Shown here: positions 5,297 through 10,094 of the stretch, one piece after another
Position numbering within the stretch: position 1 is the first letter of the stretch
Layout: each line of letters begins with the position of its first letter
DNA from: Candidatus Njordarchaeota archaeon
GTDB taxonomy: Archaea; Thermoproteota; JANJXX01; Panguiarchaeales; Panguiarchaeaceae
DNA: 10,094 bases
Assembly (NCBI GenBank): GCA_029855985.1
Contig: JAGSHR010000261.1
Span: forward strand, 1-10,094
Reading direction: 5' to 3'
Made by a program: the position numbers and the translations under genes
Notes under the pieces: model-generated
Seen by the model: the letters and a program-made list of their open reading frames with translations, nothing else
What the model was told of the DNA's origin: nothing
Databases searched by the model: none

Positions 5297-7116
5297 AAAA
5301 CCGATACTAAAAGTTCACCAATTATTGAATTCTCATGCCTACTTAAATCCTCCACTTTATCAATTGTCTCCTTAATAACACTTTTTTCTTCATACTCTAT
5401 CCCTAGTTTAATAGCCTTTAGGAGGTAATATAACCTATATGGAGAATCCCCAACTGAGAGACTCTTGTCAATGAAGAGCATTAGTTTATATAGGTGCAAT
5501 AACACCGCCCTTCTTAGATCCTCGTCAGTTATTCTTATCGCTATTGAGCTCAACCCGTCAATGATCCCCATGATAGCCAAATAAAACGCTTCCTTATCTC
5601 GTTCCAGCAAAATCTTGTTTAAGTTTTTGGACAGGGAAGCTAGAAGTAATGAGAGATCTTCTGGATACTTGCCACTATCAACGTAAACTCTAATTAGTGA
5701 TGAAATCAGCCCAGGAAGGTACTTCATAAAAGATACTCTTTCACCCCTATTTGCATTGTTGGAATTAACAAGTTCTTCGATCTCGTTTTTAAGATAGTTA
5801 GTGTTTAAATCTGGAAGGTCAACGTTTAATTCAAGTCCTATAGGGTAGAGCATATTATACACATGAAACATTGACTCTATTTTGTAATTGAGATATACAT
5901 TCTCTCCTGATAAAACATCGCCCTTTAATTTATCGAATAAAACGATCGCCTTCCTCAATATTGATCTTGATGTGGTTTTTGATATTTTTTCAGAGGCTAG
6001 AAGGTTTACAACAGCTTTAAGATATACGGATAACACTGCCGCCTTTGCAGAACTTTTCTCGCACTTTTCCCCAGTGACGTACATTAAAATCTCCCCGAGT
6101 TCTGACAGAACGTCTACCTCATTTTTTTCACCTATCCAATCTACCTCAAACCCAAGTTTTTCAGCTAGATTTACACAATAAAATAAATCGGATTTGTCCT
6201 CAAAGATTTCCAAAACGTGGTCCAATACCCATGATTTTTTTGCTGGGCTCAACAAGATTGCCCATATTAAAGCTGATGTGTTTCCCTCTTTTAGTGCAGC
6301 CTCTATGAGTTCCCTATTTGATTCCAAAATTTCATCTATCTTTTTTTGGTTACCTATAGAGATTAAACGCGAGTAATCTAACCACAAAATTTTCTTAAAT
6401 AGTGGATCTTCTATTGCCTCAATTATTTTTTCTAGATCTGATAGAGATGGTGCTGGAGAGTTTATGGAAAACATATTTAAAATGATGCCTACTTTTGCTT
6501 GCAGGGGCTTAATGAAGTTTTTATAGGAACCGCTCATGACGGTATCTAAACTGTTGAAAGCAGTTTTAAATTTCCCATCTAGAATATCGTTTAAAACATT
6601 ATCCATATCGTTTTCCATAACCGAAAGAAACATTTTCCTTGCTTTGTTTGACATTATACTCTTTTTTTGCCCTATCTTTATTGTAGTTTTAGTTGTTTTT
6701 AGATCCTTTGGAAGTTTGGAAATTGTCTCAGTGATGTCCTCCATTATAAATTCGAGTAAAAACGAATCAATAACTGAGGTAAAAACTAACTCGTCTGATA
6801 TTTCTGGTTTACTTTTTTCTATTTTCGATACAATATTCCCATTAATGATGTTCGCAATCTGTTTTGCGATATCTCTTAATCTATCATTTTCACTATCGCT
6901 TATTACAACACAAATAACATTTTCACCGTCACCAATGTAAACGTGTTCGTTAACAAGCTTTAAATAGTATGGTTTCTTATCAAACGTCTCCGCGAAAAGG
7001 GAAGTTAAAGTATTTATAATGAGAGAAAATATTTGTTTTCTCTCTTGCGAACCCACAAAATCTGTTGAATGCAATATATTACCATCTCTATCCAGTATTA
7101 TGAGCCCCTTGATCAT
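5293..7116 (-). CDS. Longin/roadblock-like domain protein with long all-helical C-terminus, function unknown
   Basis: I do not recognise this 607-aa protein as a named family. Residues 1-98 show a strand-strand-helix-strand-strand-strand-helix order: IKGLIILDRDG and NILHSTDF, helix ERKQIFSLIINTLTSLFAETF, strands YYLKLVNEHVYIGDG and ENVICVVIS, helix DRLRDIAKQIANIING. That is the pattern of longin/roadblock (profilin-like) domains that partner small GTPases in eukaryotes and many archaea. A linker rich in K, T and S (about 100-160) leads into some 440 residues that appear entirely helical, with repeated 30-40-residue helix pairs, suggestive of an alpha-solenoid or TPR-like scaffold. No signal peptide or transmembrane segment is seen. 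The ATG at 7116-7114 has only a weak G-rich leader. Transcribed alone from a promoter near 7170. A scaffold or GTPase-linked role is inference. Confidence 0.75.
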   Translation of the reverse strand: MIKGLIILDRDGNILHSTDFVGSQERKQIFSLIINTLTSLFAETFDKKPYYLKLVNEHVYIGDGENVICVVISDSENDRLRDIAKQIANIINGNIVSKIEKSKPEISDELVFTSVIDSFLLEFIMEDITETISKLPKDLKTTKTTIKIGQKKSIMSNKARKMFLSVMENDMDNVLNDILDGKFKTAFNSLDTVMSGSYKNFIKPLQAKVGIILNMFSINSPAPSLSDLEKIIEAIEDPLFKKILWLDYSRLISIGNQKKIDEILESNRELIEAALKEGNTSALIWAILLSPAKKSWVLDHVLEIFEDKSDLFYCVNLAEKLGFEVDWIGEKNEVDVLSELGEILMYVTGEKCEKSSAKAAVLSVYLKAVVNLLASEKISKTTSRSILRKAIVLFDKLKGDVLSGENVYLNYKIESMFHVYNMLYPIGLELNVDLPDLNTNYLKNEIEELVNSNNANRGERVSFMKYLPGLISSLIRVYVDSGKYPEDLSLLLASLSKNLNKILLERDKEAFYLAIMGIIDGLSSIAIRITDEDLRRAVLLHLYKLMLFIDKSLSVGDSPYRLYYLLKAIKLGIEYEEKSVIKETIDKVEDLSRHENSIIGELLVSVF

Positions 7117-7165
7117 TCCCGAACCCCATTTAGCAAATCAAACGACTTAAGTAAAACAATAAGTT

Positions 7166-7175
7166 AATATTAAAG
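7166..7175 (-). promoter_or_regulatory. Candidate TATA box for the longin-like gene
   Basis: On the minus strand CTTTAATATT, preceded by GGAAC, lies about 55 bp before the ATG at 7116 and would give a leader of roughly 30 nt. It sits between the gene and the IS remnant, so the insertion has left this promoter intact. Confidence 0.45.
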
Positions 7176-7228
7176 AGTTCCTATTGGTTTAAAAACAATT
7201 TACAAACATTCAAAGAACACGAACACTA

Positions 7229-7250
7229 GTGTTTCTACTTTAAATTTGCC
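7229..7250 (+). repeat. Left terminal inverted repeat
   Basis: Begins GTGTTTCTACTTTAAATTTG and matches the reverse complement of 7973-7994 at all 22 positions. The outer TA at 7227-7228 is the target duplication. The stop codon of the transposase remnant (7235-7237) lies inside this repeat. Confidence 0.9.
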
Positions 7251-7525
7251 TTTATCTCCTTTGTTTTTAAGGTTGGTTTTATGGCTATTAGGTGGCCTAT
7301 TATTTTGCCGTATCTTTCTAGCCAGTGTTTTGTGTAGGTGTATTTTCTGTCTGCTGCGAGGTTGTAGAACACGTCTAGGGCTTTTTCTTCTTTTTCTTCG
7401 ATTGTCTTGAAGGCTAGGTTTTTCTTTAGGTCTCGCCATAGGTATTCTATTGGGTTTAGGTCTGGTGAGTATGGTGGTAGATAAATTAGCCGTATACCGA
7501 GTTGTCTTGCGGTCCATCTTGAGTG
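7235..7525 (-). pseudogene. IS630-family transposase, C-terminal remnant with frameshift
   Basis: Reading from 7525 down to the TAG at 7237-7235 gives 96 residues with the family hallmark LIYLPPYSPDLNPIEYLW, in which the Glu of NPIE is the third acid of the DDE triad, followed by the usual helical tail. Immediately upstream the frame hits two TAA codons, but another frame reads N-N-A-I; inserting one base at about 7525 would join it as N-N-A-I-H-S-R-W, the expected D-N-A-x-I-H motif. So a one-base deletion is likely, and the motif's Asp may also have become Asn. Nothing convincing of the catalytic core is found further upstream. Confidence 0.85.
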
Positions 7526-7704
7526 ATAGCGTTATTATTTCGACTGATATCGCCACCTTGAAAAAATTGATTTATTTTGCTTGTTTTTTAATGATTTTTT
7601 AGGTGTTTGCTTTTGCCTTGTATGGCTCCCGAAGTTCGCTTATTGTATGATTACTGGCAGGGGGTTTGCGGTATCCGTAAGTCTAATTTGGTTTCGGTGT
7701 AGCT

Positions 7705-7827
7705 ATGAGTGGGGTCATTTGCCCTCACTGTAGAGGCGGACGTTTGAGGAAGGAGGGGAAGGCTATAGCTGGTTATGTGAGCCTAAAACAGGCTTATAAG
7801 TGGCTGAAAACATTCAGAAAAGCCTAG
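7705..7827 (+). other. 40-codon zinc-ribbon-like frame inside the IS remnant
   Basis: The frame runs MSGVICPHCRGG then RLRKEGKAIAGYV to TAG. CPHC followed by a basic G-K-x-x-A-G-Y segment recalls the N-terminal half-zinc-ribbons of several transposase families (for example IS1-type), but the second Cys pair is missing. It is on the strand opposite to the IS630 transposase, so it is not part of that protein. A preceding short frame (7622-7702, beginning MAPEVRLLYDYW) ends two bases before it and may belong to the same degraded gene. Probably a fragment of a second mobile element; low certainty. Confidence 0.3.
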
Positions 7828-7868
7828 GAGACGTAGTAAGTTCCCATATTTTACTTTACATAAGCTGT

Positions 7869-7913
7869 TTAATGTTGAAGTTTAGATTTTGAATAAGCCT
7901 CAAGTTTAGACAT
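7869..7913 (-). pseudogene. Possible start of the IS transposase frame
   Basis: An ATG at 7913-7911 opens MSKLEAYSKSKLQH then TAA. It lies about 45 bp inside a good TATA box (CTTATATAAT, minus strand, 7963-7954) in the right-hand end of the element, just where the transposase of an IS reading leftward should begin. No homology is recognised in so short a piece; the assignment rests on position. Confidence 0.35.
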
Positions 7914-7923
7914 CTTAAACTTG
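7901..7923. other. Hairpin around the presumed transposase start
   Basis: CAAGTTTA (7901-7908) pairs perfectly with TAAACTTG (7916-7923) over a 7-nt loop. On the minus-strand transcript the loop reads AGATGTC, so the ATG at 7913-7911 would be presented in the loop. Partial flanking complementarity (TTGAA near 7889, TTCAA near 7925) could extend it. Confidence 0.45.
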
Positions 7924-7972
7924 CTTCAATCAATGCAAAATTACTGACGCCCAATTATATAAGTAAAATAAG

Positions 7973-7994
7973 GGCAAATTTAAAGTAGAAACAC
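7973..7994 (-). repeat. Right terminal inverted repeat
   Basis: Perfect partner of the left repeat; followed by the duplicated TA at 7995-7996. The junction lies only about 26 bp upstream of the fni TATA box. Confidence 0.9.
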
Positions 7995-8012
7995 TAGGTT
8001 GATATACCATGA

Positions 8013-8028
8013 AAACTCTCTATAAAAT
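8013..8028 (+). promoter_or_regulatory. Promoter of the fni-idsA operon
   Basis: TATAAAAT at 8021-8028 preceded by AAAACTCTC is one of the best TATA-box matches in the window; transcription would start near 8048, about 26 nt before the ATG. It lies just outside the right end of the IS remnant. Confidence 0.6.
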
Positions 8029-8073
8029 CAATAAGTTCCAGTGAAAAACTAATGTTACAAGTAGGTTTGACCA

Positions 8074-9168
8074 ATGCCCGAGGAAAATAGAAATTTAATA
8101 CACAATAGAAAAGACGAACACATTGATATAGCACTCAACGAAGATGTAGAAAGCAAAATTGCAACATGGTTCGACTCAATACACCTAATCCATATGTCTC
8201 TCCCAGAAACAAATATGAAGACCATATCGATTAAAGCAAAATTATTAGGGAGAACATTTAGTGCACCAGTACTGATAGAGGGAATGACTGGAGGAACCAA
8301 ACGAGGCGGTGAAATCAACGAGAAATTAGCGAGAGTTGCAAGTGAACTTGATATACCCATGATGGTAGGGAGTCAACGAGTAGCTATCGAGGATCCCAGT
8401 GTGGAGTGGACATTTAGAATAGCAAGAGACGTTGACCCCAATATTTTTCTAATCGGGAACATTGGAGCCGCCCAAATAATAGAATACGACATCAATAAAG
8501 TGTCTAGAGCAATCTCAATGATTGAAGCTGACGCTCTTGCAATCCACTTAAACCCACTTCAAGAATCTGTACAACCTGAAGGTGACACTAACTTTCAAGG
8601 AGTATTAAAGAGAATAGATTACTTATCTAGAGAACTATCGATCCCAATTATAGTGAAGGAAACAGGCGCCGGAATTTCCTATGAAACAGCTTTAATGTTA
8701 AAACAAACAGAAATAAAAGCAATCGACATAGCTGGTCTTGGAGGAACTAGTTGGTCCGCCATAGAGGTGTATCGAGCAAAGAAGGTAAATGAGGAATTAA
8801 AAATGATGCTAGGGAAAAAATTCTGGAACTGGGGAATCCCCACGGCTGCTAGCATAATGGAAGTGAAAGCAGCTGTTGGCGATAAATTTGAAATAATCGC
8901 TAGTGGTGGCATACGAGATGGCGTAGATGTAGCAAAAGCCATAGCAATAGGTGCAAGTTTTGCTGGATTAGCTCGCCCAATATTGAAGGCATTGTCTGGG
9001 GGTGAAGAGAACTTAAAGCGCTTTCTTAAGTTAGTCTTTCACGAGATAAAAAACGTTGTATTTTTAACGGGGGCAAAAAATATTTATGAACTGAGGGAGA
9101 AACCAATAGTTATATTCCCCCCTCTCAAATACTGGCTAGAAAGTAGAAATATTAAATTAGTGAGGTAG
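8074..9168 (+). CDS. fni: Type II isopentenyl-diphosphate delta-isomerase (FMN-dependent)
   Basis: Interconverts IPP and DMAPP, supplying the starter for prenyl chain synthesis; FMN- and NAD(P)H-dependent with Mg2+, cytosolic. The 364-aa protein is of normal length and carries the family motifs in order: RKDEHI (12-17), EGMTGGT (69-75), MVGSQR (97-102), IHLNPLQE (157-164, with Q163 and the Mg-binding E164), IVKETGAGIS (193-202), GLGGTSW (221-227) and the phosphate-binding ASGGIRDG (276-283), then LARP in place of the common GRP. The ATG at 8074 starts close to the RKDEH motif as expected; the ribosome site is weak (AGGT at about 8062-8065). The gene ends GAGGTAG, whose GAGGT doubles as ribosome site for the following prenyl synthase, so the two are translationally adjacent. 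Confidence 0.95.
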   Translation: MPEENRNLIHNRKDEHIDIALNEDVESKIATWFDSIHLIHMSLPETNMKTISIKAKLLGRTFSAPVLIEGMTGGTKRGGEINEKLARVASELDIPMMVGSQRVAIEDPSVEWTFRIARDVDPNIFLIGNIGAAQIIEYDINKVSRAISMIEADALAIHLNPLQESVQPEGDTNFQGVLKRIDYLSRELSIPIIVKETGAGISYETALMLKQTEIKAIDIAGLGGTSWSAIEVYRAKKVNEELKMMLGKKFWNWGIPTAASIMEVKAAVGDKFEIIASGGIRDGVDVAKAIAIGASFAGLARPILKALSGGEENLKRFLKLVFHEIKNVVFLTGAKNIYELREKPIVIFPPLKYWLESRNIKLVR

Positions 9169-9176
9169 GAAAATTG
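9162..9176 (+). promoter_or_regulatory. Ribosome site and TTG start of the prenyl synthase
   Basis: GAGGT (9162-9166) overlaps the end of fni and lies 7 nt before TTG 9174. No ATG or GTG in the right frame exists before the conserved helix, so the TTG is the supported start. Confidence 0.7.
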
Positions 9177-10094
9177 GATGTAGAAGCCACTCTAAAAAAA
9201 ATAAAGGAAAACGCCAAGATCATCGATGAGTTTATTTTAAGCAATATAGACGATATGCACAAGGAGCTATATGAGGCAAGCATTCACTATATCAAAGGGG
9301 GAGGCAAAAGAATACGCCCCTATTTGGCCGTTACAGCGTATAGAGTTTTCAAAGATGATGTTGAAAAGGTAATACCTTTTGCCGCCTCTTTAGAGGTGCT
9401 ACATACCTTCACCTTGATTCACGATGACATCATGGATAATGACGAAATAAGAAGAGGGGTTCCAACAGTTCACGTAGTTTGGGGTGTACCAATGGCCATT
9501 CTAGCAGGAGACTATCTTTTCGCAAAGGTCTTTGATTTAATCTCAAACGCAGACGCGGATCCTAAAGTTATTGTCAGAGCTATACGTGAGATATCAAGAA
9601 CCATGATAGAATTATGTGATGGTCAAGCATATGACATGAGCTTTGAAAAACTAAAGGAGGTCCCCGTTGAGGAATATTATAAAATGATTTACAAGAAAAC
9701 GGGTTCTCTAATCAAAACCTCAGCGAGATTTGGAGGTATCGTTGCAGAAGCCGAGGAAAAATACATTGATTACCTCGGGGAATTTGGGGAGAAAATCGGT
9801 ATAGCTTTCCAAATAATCGATGACGTGATAGGTCTCGTAGGAGAGGAGGAGAAAACGGGAAAACCTAAGGGAAGCGACTTAAGAGAGGGTAAAAAGACAC
9901 TTCCAATCCTCTACGCCCTGTCAAAGTTAGAGGGTGAAGAAAAGGAATTTTTAATGTCACTCCTAGATCCAAACAGGGAAAAGACTCAAGACGAGATTCT
10001 AAAGGGTATAGAGTTAATAGAGAAAACTGGCGCAATAGAATACGCTAAGAACCTTGCAAGAAAGATTTATGATGAAGCAATAACAGCTGTTAAA
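9174..10094 (+). CDS. idsA: Geranylgeranyl-diphosphate synthase (short-chain polyprenyl synthase), 3' end outside window
   Basis: Elongates DMAPP with IPP to GGPP, the precursor of archaeal ether lipids. The frame is open to the last base (307 codons). Start is TTG 9174, with GAGGT at 9162-9166 seven bases upstream; the nearby ATG at 9178 is followed by a stop. Motifs: GGGKRIRPYLA (42-52), first Asp-rich motif DDIMD (84-88) in LHTFTLIHDDIMD, RRGVPTVH (93-100), GQAYDM (150-155), K-T-G-S-L region (175-179), second Asp-rich region IIDDVIG (214-220) and GKPKGSDLREGKKTLP (229-244). The second motif has Gly where bacterial enzymes have the last Asp, usual in archaea. F79, fifth residue before DDIMD, is the aromatic residue that limits archaeal type I enzymes to C20, which favours GGPP. 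Probably nearly complete: archaeal enzymes are about 320-330 residues. Confidence 0.93.
   Translation, partial: MDVEATLKKIKENAKIIDEFILSNIDDMHKELYEASIHYIKGGGKRIRPYLAVTAYRVFKDDVEKVIPFAASLEVLHTFTLIHDDIMDNDEIRRGVPTVHVVWGVPMAILAGDYLFAKVFDLISNADADPKVIVRAIREISRTMIELCDGQAYDMSFEKLKEVPVEEYYKMIYKKTGSLIKTSARFGGIVAEAEEKYIDYLGEFGEKIGIAFQIIDDVIGLVGEEEKTGKPKGSDLREGKKTLPILYALSKLEGEEKEFLMSLLDPNREKTQDEILKGIELIEKTGAIEYAKNLARKIYDEAITAVK

Larger units (their letters stand above)
7229..7994 (-). mobile_element. Defective IS630/Tc1-mariner-type element, 766 bp
   Basis: The element is bounded by 22-bp perfect inverted repeats (7229-7250 and 7973-7994; the match continues TTAT after one mismatch), flanked on both sides by TA (7227-7228, 7995-7996), the target duplication typical of IS630/Tc1-mariner. 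Its minus strand encodes the C-terminal end of an IS630-like DDE transposase, ending inside the left repeat. Family members are usually about 1 kb or more, so this copy has lost internal sequence. The middle (about 7557-7868) does not read as transposase; on the plus strand it holds a short zinc-ribbon-like frame. The right end keeps a TATA box and an ATG directed into the element. It cannot make its own transposase but has the ends needed to be moved by one supplied elsewhere. Confidence 0.85.

Noticed and set aside
5888..6940. Plus-strand frames of 60-134 codons opposite the 607-aa gene
   Set aside because: Ser/Phe/Thr-rich antisense shadows without ribosome sites or domain features.
7200..7556. 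118-codon minus-strand reading frame rich in Lys, Arg, Thr and Pro
   Set aside because: It is an out-of-frame shadow of the IS630 transposase remnant; the neighbouring frame gives the clear LPPYSPDLNPIEYLW signature.
1..10094. CRISPR arrays, tRNA or rRNA genes
   Set aside because: No spaced direct repeats and no tRNA-like T-loop/anticodon pattern or rRNA signature was found on either strand by reading.

Overview
The window is AT-rich archaeal chromosomal DNA. The evidence is gene content: an archaeal-type mevalonate cluster (HMG-CoA synthase, thiolase homologue, DUF35 protein), a type II isopentenyl-diphosphate isomerase next to a short-chain (GGPP-type) prenyl synthase, the NucS/EndoMS nuclease, BRE/TATA-like promoter elements, and GGAGG-type ribosome sites. 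The longin/roadblock-like protein and the overall content would suit a TACK or Asgard-side archaeon, but I cannot place it more closely from sequence alone.

Layout. 1-529: 3' part of a winged-helix-like protein gene, followed 4 nt later by a MoaB-family molybdopterin adenylyltransferase (534-1067, +). A MoaD/ThiS/SAMP-like ubiquitin-fold gene (1048-1353, -) converges on moaB and overlaps it by 20 bp; it ends in Gly-Gly-Leu-Leu rather than Gly-Gly. 1540-2298 (+) is nucS. 2571-5237 (+) is a tight operon: HMG-CoA synthase, thiolase homologue, DUF35 Zn-ribbon/OB protein. 5293-7116 (-) is a 607-aa protein of unknown function with a longin/roadblock-like N-terminus and a long all-helical remainder; an A/T palindrome separates it from the convergent DUF35 gene. 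7227-7996 is a dead IS630/Tc1-mariner-type element with 22-bp perfect terminal inverted repeats, TA target duplication, a frameshifted C-terminal transposase remnant and an interior that does not read as transposase. 8074-10094 (+) is fni (type II IDI) followed by an idsA/GGPP synthase gene that runs off the window end.

How the genes work together. In archaea, acetoacetyl-CoA thiolase, HMG-CoA synthase and a DUF35 protein form one complex making HMG-CoA for the mevalonate route to ether lipids; IDI-2 and GGPP synthase act at the far end of that route. MoaB and the ubiquitin-like protein belong to molybdopterin/tungstopterin or sulfur-transfer chemistry.

The most striking observation is that the thiolase homologue in this operon lacks the catalytic machinery: the nucleophilic Cys position is Asn84, the GHP-motif His is Asp326, and from its well-supported ATG start the protein has no cysteine at all. 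This suggests a non-catalytic scaffold or repurposed subunit in the HMG-CoA synthase complex. Other points of interest are the C-terminally extended ubiquitin-like protein, the longin plus helical-repeat protein, and the gutted IS whose transposase start codon lies in a hairpin loop and which sits immediately upstream of the fni promoter.
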